From positions 930,001-994,000 of the forward strand of contig NZ_JBLKOA010000001.1 of the NCBI RefSeq assembly GCF_051414135.1: a stretch of 64,000 bases of DNA. The letters run 5' to 3'. The translations under genes were made by a program, and so were the position numbers. Below are positions 42,288 through 52,069 of the stretch, one piece after another. This stretch comes from Halovenus halobia (GTDB taxonomy: Archaea > Halobacteriota > Halobacteria > Halobacteriales > Haloarculaceae). The notes below the pieces were generated by a model, which was not told where the DNA came from, did no database searches, and saw only the letters and a list, made by a program, of their open reading frames with translations. Every line of letters begins with the position of its first letter. Position 1 is the stretch's first letter.

Positions 42288-43019
42288 TCACTCGACAACA
42301 TCGACGAGCGGCTGGTCGCCAGTCATCTGGGTCAGTGCAACCCGAGTAACGTCTGCTCGGTCCAGAACCTCGCTCGCAATCTCGCGGGCCGTCGCCGCAA
42401 GGTCCGGTTCATCGACTTTATTCAGAATCGGTACGACTGTTGCGTTACCAACGTCTTTCATGCCACCACTCGGACTCGCGAGCGTGGCCGCGACATCTTC
42501 CGGGCGGATTGTCTCCCCAATCCCTCGCCCGGTGAGTTCGGCGACCAGTTCGGGCCGGTGGACGAGTTCGTCGGTGAGTGCCTCGCCGACGGCGCGGACG
42601 CTCGCGACCGGGAGGACGGTATCTGTGGCCGCGGGAATCTGCGGTTCGCGCTCGTTCGGCGCTTTCAGTTCGCGCATCCGCGCCCCGTCGGCTTTCACGA
42701 GCGTTGTCCCGACCGAATCGACCTCCGCAATCTCTGCGACCGTTTCCAAATCGTAGCCGCGATACCGGTCGTCGCGTTCGCGCTCCGGGACGATCCCCAG
42801 CGGCCAGTCGTCGTCAGCAGCAGCGCGTACCGCCGCGACCGGGTTTTGAGTCACCCGGACACTCCTGACGTGCTCGTCAAAAATCGGGATTCTGACCGTC
42901 GCCGTGACTACCGCGCGGTCGAGGCGGGACGCCAGCGTGTACAGCGTCGATTTCTTGCCCCCGGCTCCGACGACGCTCACCAGCCCGTCGGTTGCCTCCA
43001 GTGCAGTTTCCAGACGCAT
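42288..43019 (-). CDS. yqeC: YqeC-like selenium/molybdenum-hydroxylase maturation protein
   Basis: Protein of 243 residues with a P-loop-like start (VSVVGAGGKKSTLYTLASRL) and TLVKADGARMRELKAPNEREPQIP, matching YqeC, which is linked in bacteria to selenium-dependent molybdenum hydroxylases. Start at ATG 43019; the frame beyond it overlaps mutS. Convergent with mobA (32 bp). Its presence near mobA and fdhF suggests a role in metallocofactor handling; no selenium-specific gene is seen here. Confidence 0.78.
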   Translation of the reverse strand: MRLETALEATDGLVSVVGAGGKKSTLYTLASRLDRAVVTATVRIPIFDEHVRSVRVTQNPVAAVRAAADDDWPLGIVPERERDDRYRGYDLETVAEIAEVDSVGTTLVKADGARMRELKAPNEREPQIPAATDTVLPVASVRAVGEALTDELVHRPELVAELTGRGIGETIRPEDVAATLASPSGGMKDVGNATVVPILNKVDEPDLAATAREIASEVLDRADVTRVALTQMTGDQPLVDVVE

Positions 43020-43059
43020 TTCATTGGAGTTCGACGGCTTGGCTGAAAAAGCTCGCCCG

Positions 43060-45702
43060 TTACTGTGAGGGCTTGCCATCTAACTGCCGCTGCCAGTCCT
43101 GCACTTTCGCCAGCAGTTCGACTGGCGGCGTTTCGTTGACATCTAGGTCAGCCACGGCGTCGAGCACTGCCTGCTGCTCGGCCGACAGTCCTGATTCCAC
43201 CGGTTCGGTGTCGTCTTCTGGAGTAGAGTCAGTCGCAGAGAACTCGCCGCTTCCAAGGTCGAACACTGCTTGCACCGGTTCACCGCTCTCGCCGCCGCGG
43301 GCCTCGATGGCTTTCTCTTCGCGCAGGCGCTGGAGCACCTCTTCGGAGCGCTCGACAACTGGCCCCGGAACGCCAGCCAGATTCGCAACGTGGATTCCGT
43401 AGCTCCGGTCCGTTGAGCCGTCACGGATAGTCCGCAGGAAGGTCACGTCTCCGTCGGTGTCATCGACTGCGACGTGGACGTTCGCGACGCGTTCGAGGTG
43501 GTCGCCGAGCGACGTGAGTTCGTGATAGTGCGTCGCAAAGAGTGTCTGGGCGCGAACGGTGTTGTGGAGGTACTCTGTTGCCGCCCACGCGATAGAAATG
43601 CCGTCGTAGGTAGCGGTCCCGCGCCCGACCTCGTCGAGGATAACCAGCGAGTCTTTGGTGGCAGAGTGGAGGATGTTCGAGAGTTCCTGCATCTCGACCA
43701 TGAACGTCGAGCGCCCCTGTGCGAGTTCGTCGAGCGCCCCGACACGAGTATAGATGCCGTCGACGACGCCGATTGTCGCGGCCCGAGCTGGGACGAAACT
43801 CCCAATCTGGGCGAGCAGCGTAATCAGCGCGGCCTGACGCATGTACGTCGATTTGCCGCTCATGTTCGGCCCAGTCACGATGAGGAACTGGCGGTGCTCG
43901 TCGAGTCGCAGGTCGTTGGGGACGAACTCGGTCGTTTGCTCGACAACGGGGTGTCGCCCAGCGTCGATGTCGAGCCCTCGGCCGTCGTGGAGTTCGGGCC
44001 GGTTCCAGTCATTTCGGACAGCGTGGCTGGCGAGACTCGCCAGCACGTCGAGTTCAGCCAGCACGCGGCCGACCGACTGGAGGAGTTCGGCGTTGGCGGC
44101 GACAGTCGCACGGACCTCCTCGAACAACTCGCGTTCGAGTTCGTGTCTGGACTCCTCCAGACGGAGAATGTCGCGTTCACGCTCGTCGAGTTCGGGGATG
44201 GTGTAGCGCTCGGAGTTTTTTAGCGACTTGATGCGGTCGTACTCCTCGGGAACGTCGTCGGTTTCGCTGTTGCCGACCTGGATATAGTAGCCGTCGGTCT
44301 TGTTGCGGTCAACTGTGAGATGAGTAATACCGTGTTTGCGCTTCTCGCGGTCGGCCAGTGTCCTGATCCATTGAAGCGCCTCTTCGTGGCGGTCGATGAT
44401 TTCGTCGAGTTCGTCGTCGTATCCGCGGGCAATGATGTTACCCTCTGTGATGGTTCCCGGCGGTTCTTCGGCGATGGCGGCGTCAAGTTCAGCGCGGAGG
44501 TCGGCCGCACGGTCGCGGTCGAACCCATCGAGCACCGCGGGCAATGCCGAATCGGCCAGTGCATCGGTCGAGTCGATGAGGTCGGCCACCTCTGGCACAA
44601 TTGCGAGCGTCTCGATACCGCCACGCAGGTCACGAGCGTCGGCACTGCCCGAGGCCGACCGCGAGGCCAATCGGGCGAGGTCGGCCGTTCCAGAGAGTAT
44701 TTCTTGGAGTCGTTCGCGCTCGATTGCGGCCTCGGCGAATCCCTGCACTGCCGACTGTCTTCGGTTGAGTTCGTCGAGTGATTGCCGGGGGCGTCCGAGC
44801 CATTCGGCAAGCAGGCGGCGTCCGGCACTGGTCGCGGTGTGGTCGATGGTATCCAGCAGACTGCCCGAGCGGTCGCCCTGCATCGTCTCGGTCAGTTCGA
44901 GGTTGCGCTGTGTTGTCCCATCGAGTTCGACGTGGTCACCCGAGCCGTGGCTTTGCAGACGGGTTATCGACTGCAAGACGCCGACGCCGGTCTCTTCCAC
45001 GTAGGAAAGAATGCCACCGGCAGCCTGCACGGTTGCGTCGGTGTCGACCCCGACGCTGTCGAGTGTTTCGTCACCGAACTGCTCACGGAGGCGGTGACGA
45101 GCGCGGCCCGGCGCGAAGGCTTCGGCAGTGTGGAGCGTGAACGTCGCATTCGTGCGGTTGCGAAGTCGTTCCAGCAGGGCTTCGTCAGTGCGCACGTCCG
45201 GTCCGGATAACACCTCCGCGGGGTCGAAGCGGTAGAGTTCAGCGAGGAGTCGGTCTTCGGCGTCAGGTCCAGAGACGCTCGAGACGTGAAACTGACCGGT
45301 CGTCACATCAGCGAATGCGAGCCCATAGCCGTCCTCGCTTTCGACGACTGCGGCGAGATACTGTGAGTCGGCGTCGGTCCGTTCGAGTAGCGTTCCGGGA
45401 GTGACAACTCGTGTAATCTCGCGTGCGTGGTCGTCACCGCGTTCGTGCTGGTCCGCCACAGCAACACGGTAGCCTCGTTCGACCAGCGCGGTGAGATACG
45501 GAGTGAGGTCATCGACGGGAACACCAGCCATCGGGTACGAAGAGCCGTGAGAGGATTTCTGCGAGACTTTCAGTTCGAGTTCCTCGGCAACGAGTTCGGC
45601 GTCCTCGTCGAAAAACTCGTAGAAATCACCGACCTGCATCGCCAGAATATCCGCGTCAGTGTCGGCTTTCAGGTCGAAAAACTCGCCGACGATTCCTGTC
45701 AT
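43060..45702 (-). CDS. mutS: DNA mismatch repair protein MutS
   Basis: Mismatch-recognition ATPase of 880 residues, the normal MutS1 length. The N-terminal mismatch-binding domain has MQVGDFYEFF (the Phe-x-Glu motif). Core and clamp domains follow, then the Walker A GPNMSGKSTYMRQ and Walker B (SLVILDEVGRGTATYDG). The C-terminus is acidic with a short helix. No mutL is adjacent. The promoter is upstream of 45702, where it is divergent from an ABC transporter gene. Confidence 0.93.
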   Translation of the reverse strand: MTGIVGEFFDLKADTDADILAMQVGDFYEFFDEDAELVAEELELKVSQKSSHGSSYPMAGVPVDDLTPYLTALVERGYRVAVADQHERGDDHAREITRVVTPGTLLERTDADSQYLAAVVESEDGYGLAFADVTTGQFHVSSVSGPDAEDRLLAELYRFDPAEVLSGPDVRTDEALLERLRNRTNATFTLHTAEAFAPGRARHRLREQFGDETLDSVGVDTDATVQAAGGILSYVEETGVGVLQSITRLQSHGSGDHVELDGTTQRNLELTETMQGDRSGSLLDTIDHTATSAGRRLLAEWLGRPRQSLDELNRRQSAVQGFAEAAIERERLQEILSGTADLARLASRSASGSADARDLRGGIETLAIVPEVADLIDSTDALADSALPAVLDGFDRDRAADLRAELDAAIAEEPPGTITEGNIIARGYDDELDEIIDRHEEALQWIRTLADREKRKHGITHLTVDRNKTDGYYIQVGNSETDDVPEEYDRIKSLKNSERYTIPELDERERDILRLEESRHELERELFEEVRATVAANAELLQSVGRVLAELDVLASLASHAVRNDWNRPELHDGRGLDIDAGRHPVVEQTTEFVPNDLRLDEHRQFLIVTGPNMSGKSTYMRQAALITLLAQIGSFVPARAATIGVVDGIYTRVGALDELAQGRSTFMVEMQELSNILHSATKDSLVILDEVGRGTATYDGISIAWAATEYLHNTVRAQTLFATHYHELTSLGDHLERVANVHVAVDDTDGDVTFLRTIRDGSTDRSYGIHVANLAGVPGPVVERSEEVLQRLREEKAIEARGGESGEPVQAVFDLGSGEFSATDSTPEDDTEPVESGLSAEQQAVLDAVADLDVNETPPVELLAKVQDWQRQLDGKPSQ

Positions 45703-45816
45703 ACCAACCCCTGCGTGCGTCGCCGATTAAAACGTCACGGGTGCGATTTGCTCTCGCGTTTCTTGCCGAGAAATCCCACACCCGACTACATTAAAGGGGC
45801 TATCGAAAAGAGAGAT

Positions 45817-46785
45817 ATGAGCGTTATCGAAACAACCAATCTGACCAAAACCTTCGGCGACGTCACTGCTGTCGAAGGATTAGACCTTGCCATCGAGGAC
45901 GGCGAGATATACGGCTTCCTCGGGCCGAACGGCGCTGGGAAGTCGACAACGATCAACATGTTACTAGACCTGATCCGGCCAAGTTCTGGGTCAGCACGGG
46001 TGCTCGGTCACGACCCGACGAGAGAGGCAAAGCAGATCAGAGGGCGAATCGGCGTGCTCCCCGAGGGCGCCGAACTGTACGACCGGCTCACTGGCCGTGA
46101 ACATCTCAACTGGATGGCCAAGTCCAAAGGCGCCGACCCCGATGTCGAGGCGACACTCGAACGCGTTGGTCTCTCGCCAGAAGACGGCGACCGCTCGATT
46201 AGCGGCTACTCCAAGGGGATGCAACAGCGACTAGCCTTCGGGATGGCACTGACCGGTGACCCTGACCTGCTGATTCTCGACGAACCATCCTCTGGGCTGG
46301 ACCCAACCGGAATGCAAGAGATGCGCGAGATTATCCGCCAGGAGGCCGCCTCTAGCCGGACGGTCTTCTTTTCGAGCCATATCCTCGGCGAAGTCGAGGC
46401 TGTCTGTGACCGCGTTGGAATCATGAACGAAGGAAAGCTCGTCGCCGAAGGAACACTCGACGAACTCCGCGGAGAACTGGACCTTGGCGCGTCGATTCGC
46501 GTCGAGGTTGCCGACACGGCAGCGGCTGAGCACGCACGAGATATCGACGGCGTGCAGGAAATCACCGTCGAGGACAACACTGTGGACGCTACGCTGGCCG
46601 ACGCCGCGGCGAAGGTTCGCGTCGTCACCGCACTGGACGAACAGACCACTGTCGAGGATATCCTCTCTGAGGATACCTCGCTCGAACAGCTGTTCAACAC
46701 CTACACGGGCGACAGTCCGGCCGACTCGGCCACTACGGCCGAGACCAACTCGACTGAACAGCAGCCAGCGGAGGTGGTACAATGA
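45817..46785 (+). CDS. ABC-2 type transporter, ATP-binding protein
   Basis: ABC ATPase of 322 residues with Walker A (GPNGAGKST), signature (SGYSKGMQQRLAFGMAL) and Walker B (LLILDEPSSGLDP). The extended C-terminal domain (about 215-322) is typical of exporters of the CcmA/NatA kind. TTAAAGG about 26 bp upstream supports the ATG at 45817 as a leaderless start; the frame upstream is antisense to mutS. It overlaps the permease gene by 4 bp. Substrate unknown. Confidence 0.88.
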   Translation: MSVIETTNLTKTFGDVTAVEGLDLAIEDGEIYGFLGPNGAGKSTTINMLLDLIRPSSGSARVLGHDPTREAKQIRGRIGVLPEGAELYDRLTGREHLNWMAKSKGADPDVEATLERVGLSPEDGDRSISGYSKGMQQRLAFGMALTGDPDLLILDEPSSGLDPTGMQEMREIIRQEAASSRTVFFSSHILGEVEAVCDRVGIMNEGKLVAEGTLDELRGELDLGASIRVEVADTAAAEHARDIDGVQEITVEDNTVDATLADAAAKVRVVTALDEQTTVEDILSEDTSLEQLFNTYTGDSPADSATTAETNSTEQQPAEVVQ

Positions 46786-47630
46786 GCGCCTTCGGTGTGA
46801 TGCGCAAGGATATTCTCGACGTGCGCCGGGCGAAAATTGTCTGGTTCGTCGGCCTGCTGTTTACGCTGGTGACGGTGCTGTTTTTCTACCAGATCAACGT
46901 CAGCGGCGGGCTACCGGGCATTCCGGACGTCCTGCTTGCGTTGTGGAATCTCGTCTTCATCGGCGCGCTGTTCATTCCGGCAATTGCGCTGGTCACGGCC
47001 TATCTCTCGATTGCTGGCGAACGCGAGTCGGGGAGCATCAAGTTCCTGCTCTCGACGCCAATCAACCGCCGTGAACTTGTTCTCGGAAAGTTTCTCTCGC
47101 GGACGACGGTGGTCAGCGCTTCGCTGCTGGTCGCCTTTGTCATCACCGCCGGGCTGTCAGTAGTCTGGTTCGAGGAGCTCAGAATCGGGTCCTTCGTTGC
47201 TGTCGCGGGCCTGACGACGCTGTACGCGCTCTCGTACGTGGCCGTCGCAATCGCGATCTCGGCCTCGACGAGTTCCCGCTCACGTGCGATGGGTGGCGCG
47301 CTCGGCTTCTACTTCGTGACAAATCTGCTCGTCATCTTTGGCGACCTCTCTATTCGTGGCTTGCTCGATTACGTCCTCAATGACCTGCTTAACGCGGGCG
47401 TCGGGCAGGACCCACTGACGTTCATCACGATGGTTATCAGTCCGACGCAGTCCTATCTCAGTTCGGTGCTGCTGGCCTTCCCCGGCGATTTCCTCACGGT
47501 TCAACAACTGAACCCCGAGGAGATGGCGTGGTATGTCCAGGGTGAGATGGGCCTGGCGCTGCTGGTCGCGTGGCTGGTCATACCACTGCTGATTGGGATT
47601 TGGCGGTTCGATAGAGCAAATATCGGATAG
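46782..47630 (+). CDS. ABC-2 type transporter, permease
   Basis: Membrane subunit of 282 residues with six hydrophobic segments, the ABC-2 layout. Cytoplasmic ERESGSIKFLLSTPINRRELVLGKFLSR is the conserved loop of NosY/ABC-2 permeases that contacts the ATPase. It begins within the ATPase stop codon (ATGA) and the two encode a full exporter. NosY-type permeases serve copper-site assembly, but no nos genes are present, so the substrate is open. Confidence 0.85.
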   Translation: MSAFGVMRKDILDVRRAKIVWFVGLLFTLVTVLFFYQINVSGGLPGIPDVLLALWNLVFIGALFIPAIALVTAYLSIAGERESGSIKFLLSTPINRRELVLGKFLSRTTVVSASLLVAFVITAGLSVVWFEELRIGSFVAVAGLTTLYALSYVAVAIAISASTSSRSRAMGGALGFYFVTNLLVIFGDLSIRGLLDYVLNDLLNAGVGQDPLTFITMVISPTQSYLSSVLLAFPGDFLTVQQLNPEEMAWYVQGEMGLALLVAWLVIPLLIGIWRFDRANIG

Positions 47631-47645
47631 TCTCAGAGAACAGAC

Positions 47646-48707
47646 TCAGTCGTCGGCCGAAATCGTCGGCGCGTCGATATCGATTTCGCCGGCGTCGAGT
47701 TCTTCTTCGACTTCGCGGGCAGCTTGCACCATGTTCTCCATCTTGCCGTAGGCAACGTCACGCGGGAGCAGTTTCAGGCCACAGTCCGGGCTGATTGTCA
47801 ACCGTTCTGGCGGGACAATCTCCAGCCCTTTCTTGATGTTCTCCTTTATCTCCTCGACCGGCTCGGGTTCGCGAACGTGGACATCGACCACGCCAAGCGC
47901 GAGGTCTTTCGTGAACTCGTGCTCTTTGAACACGTCGAGTTGGTCGTAATCGCCGTTGCAGAGTTCGAGGTCGTACTCCTCGACGGGATAGTCGAGCATC
48001 TCGGGGTAGATGCGCGAGTAATCGCCGTAACAGACGTGGAGGCCGAGACGGACGTCGTCGGGGACGTTGTTCGCTATGCGTTCGAGACACTCGCCAACGA
48101 TGGCGTGGTCGTCTGGCGTCGTCGCCAGCGCGGGTTCGTCAATCTGGATGTACCGCGCGCCAGCCTCGACTAGCCCTTCGATTTCCTCGTTGACCAGTTC
48201 GGCCAGTTCGTAGGCCAGTTCTTCGTGGTCCTCGTAGACCTCGTTGAACGACCACTTGGCGAGCGTGTACGGCCCCGTAATCGGGACCTTCACCGGCACG
48301 TCGGTGACATCGGTCGTGAACTCGTACTCGGAGATGAGCCACTCTTCGTCGTACTCTACCTCTTCGACGACGCTCGGTTTGTCGAAGTAGTTGTGACCCC
48401 AGACCTTCACTGGGCCGTTGAACTCGTAGCCGTCGATGCGGTGGGCGAAGTATTCGACCATCTCGTTGCGCCGCATCTCGCCGTCGACGACGACATCCAT
48501 GCCGCAGCGTTCGTGCTCTTTGGTGATCAGCCGGGAGGCGTCGTCTTTCGCTTCCTCGAAATTCTCCTCGTCGAAGTCGTGGTCCTCGTCCTCGAAGAGG
48601 TCACGCGCACGGTGCAGCCACTTTGGCTTCGGATACGAGCCGACGACAGTCGTCAGCAGGAAGTGGTCGTTGTCGTGATTCTCGGGTCGAAATTGTTCGC
48701 GTGTCAT
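47646..48707 (-). CDS. MetE-type methionine synthase, zinc-containing subunit
   Basis: Protein of 353 residues matching the C-terminal catalytic barrel of cobalamin-independent methionine synthase. Zinc ligands are HxC in LGLHVCYGDY and Cys in ISPDCGLK. It starts FLLTTVVGSYPKPKWL, where archaeal MetE begins directly with the barrel. The N-terminal half of bacterial MetE is absent here and is supplied as a separate gene immediately upstream (ATGA overlap). The methyl donor in archaea may be a corrinoid protein or a folate rather than polyglutamylated methyltetrahydrofolate. Confidence 0.85.
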   Translation of the reverse strand: MTREQFRPENHDNDHFLLTTVVGSYPKPKWLHRARDLFEDEDHDFDEENFEEAKDDASRLITKEHERCGMDVVVDGEMRRNEMVEYFAHRIDGYEFNGPVKVWGHNYFDKPSVVEEVEYDEEWLISEYEFTTDVTDVPVKVPITGPYTLAKWSFNEVYEDHEELAYELAELVNEEIEGLVEAGARYIQIDEPALATTPDDHAIVGECLERIANNVPDDVRLGLHVCYGDYSRIYPEMLDYPVEEYDLELCNGDYDQLDVFKEHEFTKDLALGVVDVHVREPEPVEEIKENIKKGLEIVPPERLTISPDCGLKLLPRDVAYGKMENMVQAAREVEEELDAGEIDIDAPTISADD

Positions 48708-49696
48708 GCTGTCACCTCTGTCTTGTTGAGTGCGCCAAGCGCCTCCAGTTTCTCCTCGAAGCGGTTGACCGGCAGGTAGAACGTCTCCGTGTTGGTTGTC
48801 GCGTAGATTCGCTCGTAGTCGTTCTGCTGGGTCTGGTCGGTGAACCACTCGATTCGCTCCTCGAGCGTTTCGGGGTCTTCGACCAGCGTGTTCTGGCCGT
48901 CGACGATACCCAGTGCAACGTCGTCAGGAGCACCGTACTCCTGTGCGTTGTAGACATTCTGCTCGTGGTCGGAAATCAGGTCGAAGCCGAGCGCGTCGAT
49001 GTCGGCGTCCATCACGTGGGCGTAGACCTTCTCCTCCAGTGCGCCCCAGTATGGGTGGACAACGACGTCGGCGTCGGTCGCAGCGGCGACGGTGTCGATA
49101 GCTTCGCTCGCGCGCTCGTCAGCACCATCGTCAGGCGCATTCTCGACGAGCGATGGTTCGAGCAAAAAGAGCGTCTCGACGTCGGGCAGGAGGTCGGCTT
49201 CCTCGGCGAGAAACTCGCCGATAGCGGCCTGGAACGAGGCGTCGTCGCCGTAGTACTCGTCAGTCGCCAGGTCCGCAAGCGAGTACGGTCCGGGGAGTAC
49301 AGCCTGCAGGTCGTCGGTCTGGGCTGTTGCTGCTTCGAGTTCGTCGGCCACGTCACCACTCGCGGAGAGTTCGTCGGTGACGACCGGGTCTCGGTAGAAG
49401 TTGTTGTTGTCGTAGTAGCGGACAATCCCCTGCGTGTCGACGGCGTCGTTGACCGCCAGCGGATGGGCGAGCATATCGTCCCACCGGCCCTGTCCTTCGA
49501 CGATTCGGTCGAGGCTCGCTGCCTGCTGTGCGTTGATGAACTCTTCGCGGACCTCTGCGTAGGACTGCTGAATCTCCTCGCCCTCGTCGCCGCCGATGAG
49601 GTCCACTTTCTGGTTGCCTTTCTGGTCTTTGAGTTGCTCCTTGGCCCAGTCGGGCAATGGATACAACCCCGGTGTCGTCGCAACAATCTCTGTCAT
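48704..49696 (-). CDS. MetE-like paralogue lacking zinc ligands
   Basis: Protein of 330 residues homologous to the same barrel as its downstream neighbour, but the zinc-site motifs are changed: HPYWG where the partner has HVCYG, and TTNTETFY in place of PDCGL. It is therefore probably catalytically silent and serves substrate binding, like the N-terminal half of bacterial MetE. I chose ATG 49696 because AATATTAAAG at about 49722-49731 predicts transcription near 49701; ATG 49714 and 49750 lie before that. It is the first gene of a two-gene operon. Confidence 0.8.
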   Translation of the reverse strand: MTEIVATTPGLYPLPDWAKEQLKDQKGNQKVDLIGGDEGEEIQQSYAEVREEFINAQQAASLDRIVEGQGRWDDMLAHPLAVNDAVDTQGIVRYYDNNNFYRDPVVTDELSASGDVADELEAATAQTDDLQAVLPGPYSLADLATDEYYGDDASFQAAIGEFLAEEADLLPDVETLFLLEPSLVENAPDDGADERASEAIDTVAAATDADVVVHPYWGALEEKVYAHVMDADIDALGFDLISDHEQNVYNAQEYGAPDDVALGIVDGQNTLVEDPETLEERIEWFTDQTQQNDYERIYATTNTETFYLPVNRFEEKLEALGALNKTEVTA

Positions 49697-49800
49697 TGAA
49701 TTTGAGTAGGTCATGACGGGCTTTAATATTTTCTCTTTGGATATGCCCATTAGTAATTGCAGCCTACGCCGCCGCGACCCACGACGGGCTAGACGAGCGA

Positions 49801-50553
49801 TTAGTACGGAGACAGAACACTGAGGCCCGGGAGGCCGACTGCCGCAATGAACGCGAGTAACAGCGGAATCATCGCAACGACGGCTCCGCCTCCGGAATCG
49901 AGGTCCGCGTCAGCCGCTACCCCGTGGCGGGCAATCCGCCACTGCCACAGGACAATGACAATTGTCGCGAGGAGGAAGGGAAGTTTGTGGTCAGCAAATG
50001 CGTAGACAATCAGGTTGTGTTCGTCTGTTAGTGAGAGCACCGCGACCGGAAGCGCGGAGTGGACCACTGCAACAGCGACGCCGAGGTAGACGAAAGCCGG
50101 GACAACACACCACGCCGTCACCGCGACCGTGCCGCGCACTGAGGGAGAGCCGCCGACGAGACGGGCGAAGAAGGCAAATCCCATCGTCCCAAGCACCCAC
50201 AGTATGATGAACGTACGGGCCGCGTGCCAGCCCAACTCAACGAGACTCTCCTGGGCAACTGCCGTTGGTGTGCGGCGGTAAAAATCCGGTTCGGCACATT
50301 CTGGGTATGCTTCGGGGCCGTAGGACTGGCAGAGCGACTGTACGGGGTGGTCTGGATTGTCGAGCACGAGTACGTCGACGCTGATAGACGTGACAATCTG
50401 ATCCGTGACAAAGAGAAGGACTCCTGTGAACGCGAGAGCGAAACCGAGCACAGCAGCAACAGCATACGGCAGCGTCGCTGCTGGGTCGTGGCTCTCGAAG
50501 AACTGCCGGGGTGAAAGCAGCAACTCTCGGACGGCGTGGAGGGCTGGTCGCAT
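49801..50553 (-). CDS. Yip1-like multispanning membrane protein
   Basis: Protein of 250 residues with five hydrophobic segments and a cytoplasmic start (HAVRELLLSPRQFFESHDP) that matches the Yip1 domain family common in haloarchaea. Two cysteines in the first loop (about 74-91) could form a disulfide outside. The function of archaeal Yip1 proteins is unknown. The AT-rich TTAGATATATG lies upstream near 50587, giving a short leader. It is isolated between the methionine synthase genes and hemK. Confidence 0.7.
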   Translation of the reverse strand: MRPALHAVRELLLSPRQFFESHDPAATLPYAVAAVLGFALAFTGVLLFVTDQIVTSISVDVLVLDNPDHPVQSLCQSYGPEAYPECAEPDFYRRTPTAVAQESLVELGWHAARTFIILWVLGTMGFAFFARLVGGSPSVRGTVAVTAWCVVPAFVYLGVAVAVVHSALPVAVLSLTDEHNLIVYAFADHKLPFLLATIVIVLWQWRIARHGVAADADLDSGGGAVVAMIPLLLAFIAAVGLPGLSVLSPY

Positions 50554-50630
50554 TGCTTCGCTTCGTGCGCATACTATGAACCACGCATCATATATCTAAC
50601 GTTATTTCGCCGAAATAAAGGTGACAGGAG

Positions 50631-51215
50631 TTACCAGAACCGCAGGACGAGCAGTTTCTCGAAGGGATGGCATTCCTCGACTACAATCTCACTCTGAAGC
50701 CCGCGCTCACGGGCGTACGCACGAACTTCTTCGGGACTGGTTAGCGTCGAGATGAGCAGGTAAGCCTCGCCATCGGGCCGGAGCACTCGCCCAACTGAAT
50801 CGAGAAACGGGTCGACCATCGCGCGGCCGTCCTCGCCGCCCGAAAGCGCGCGTTCCATCCAATCGTCCCACTCCTGCTCGGGCGGTGTCGGGAGATACGG
50901 TGGGTTACAGACCACTACGTCGAAGGCCTCGTCGCGGAACGGAGACACCATATCGCCACGGACCACCGGAACGCCCGCGTCACGGGCCTGCTCGCAGGCC
51001 TCTGGGTTCAGGTCGACACCAAGTGCCTCTGCCTCAGCCTCCCGGCGTAACCGTGTCGCGACGTATCCCGAGCCCGTGCCAACATCCAGGACGCGCTGGC
51101 CCGGTTCGACTGCCTCGACAACGGCGTCGGCGAGTAGTTTCGAGTCCTCTGCAGGCTGGTAGACCGTCTCGATATCGCGCTGGTTGGCCAACTGGGGAAC
51201 GCCCTCGTCAGTCAT
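50631..51215 (-). CDS. HemK2/MTQ2-like protein glutamine methyltransferase
   Basis: SAM-dependent methyltransferase of 194 residues with motif I LDVGTGSGYVATRL and the catalytic NPPYLPTP motif of HemK/PrmC/MTQ2 enzymes, which methylate the GGQ glutamine of peptide release factors. The absence of an N-terminal PrmC domain indicates the archaeal/eukaryotic MTQ2 type. The start overlaps the ksgA stop (ATGA). It is the third gene of the DUF655-ksgA-hemK operon, a common archaeal arrangement. Confidence 0.85.
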   Translation of the reverse strand: MTDEGVPQLANQRDIETVYQPAEDSKLLADAVVEAVEPGQRVLDVGTGSGYVATRLRREAEAEALGVDLNPEACEQARDAGVPVVRGDMVSPFRDEAFDVVVCNPPYLPTPPEQEWDDWMERALSGGEDGRAMVDPFLDSVGRVLRPDGEAYLLISTLTSPEEVRAYARERGLQSEIVVEECHPFEKLLVLRFW

Positions 51216-52069
51216 GCGTCCGGTTCGCCGGGGTCGCCCACATCCCACGCCAGCGTTGCGAGCTGGGCGAACTCTGCCGGCGTCACGTTGCCCGCTCTGG
51301 CACTCATCAGTTCCTCGCTTGCGGCGTCAACGACAGCGTCGCCGTCCTGCAGTCCAGAGATGTGGACCGTGTTCCGGACGGCGTTGCGCATCGTCTTCCG
51401 GCGCTGTGTGAACACTGCCCGGAGAAACCGCATGAAAAACCCGTCGTCGGGCACGTCGTAATCGGGGTCTCGGGGCCGCGTTCTGATGACGGCGCTGTCG
51501 ACTGCAGGCTGTGGGTCGAAAGCCTCTGGCGGCACGTCTTCGACGAGTTCGATATCGGCGTAATGGCCGGCAGTCACCGACAGTCGACCGTACTCGTCGG
51601 TGCCAGGGTCGGCGGCCATCCGCTCGGCAAACTCCGACTGGAACATCAACACGAGCGGCTTCCCCGTCGGAAGCAGTCGGAAAACGATTTCACTGGAAAT
51701 TCCGTACGGGAGATTCGAGATTGAGGCGGTGAAGTCGGGCAACTCGACGTCGAGCGCGTCACCCTCGACGACAGTCAGTCGCCCCTCGGAAATTGCCTCG
51801 GCGAACTCCGAGCGGAGAAACTCCGCGAGTTCGGGGTCACGCTCAACGACAGTCACCTCGTCGGCGACGGCGAGCAGTCGGTCGGTCAGCGCGCCAGTCC
51901 CGCCGCCGATTTCGAGCACGTGGGAGAGGTCCATTTCGCCTGCTGTTGCGTACTCTGGCAGACGGTCGAGCACACGGTCGTCGACCAGAAAGTGCTGGTC
52001 TTGATTCGGGTCGCCGGCCACGCCAGCGCGTGCTCGCAAGGCGTCGGGGTCACGGAACTGGCCGGTCAT
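51212..52069 (-). CDS. rsmA: 16S rRNA dimethyladenosine transferase RsmA/KsgA
   Basis: rRNA methyltransferase of 285 residues that dimethylates two adjacent adenines near the 3' end of 16S rRNA, a late step in small-subunit assembly. Motif I reads LEIGGGTGALTDRLL, and the catalytic motif is NLPYGISSE. The ATG at 52069 overlaps the DUF655 stop (TGATG); a GTG one codon earlier is possible. The C-terminal domain includes the RKTMRNAVRNT region typical of KsgA. Coupled to the upstream and downstream genes. Confidence 0.9.
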   Translation of the reverse strand: MTGQFRDPDALRARAGVAGDPNQDQHFLVDDRVLDRLPEYATAGEMDLSHVLEIGGGTGALTDRLLAVADEVTVVERDPELAEFLRSEFAEAISEGRLTVVEGDALDVELPDFTASISNLPYGISSEIVFRLLPTGKPLVLMFQSEFAERMAADPGTDEYGRLSVTAGHYADIELVEDVPPEAFDPQPAVDSAVIRTRPRDPDYDVPDDGFFMRFLRAVFTQRRKTMRNAVRNTVHISGLQDGDAVVDAASEELMSARAGNVTPAEFAQLATLAWDVGDPGEPDA

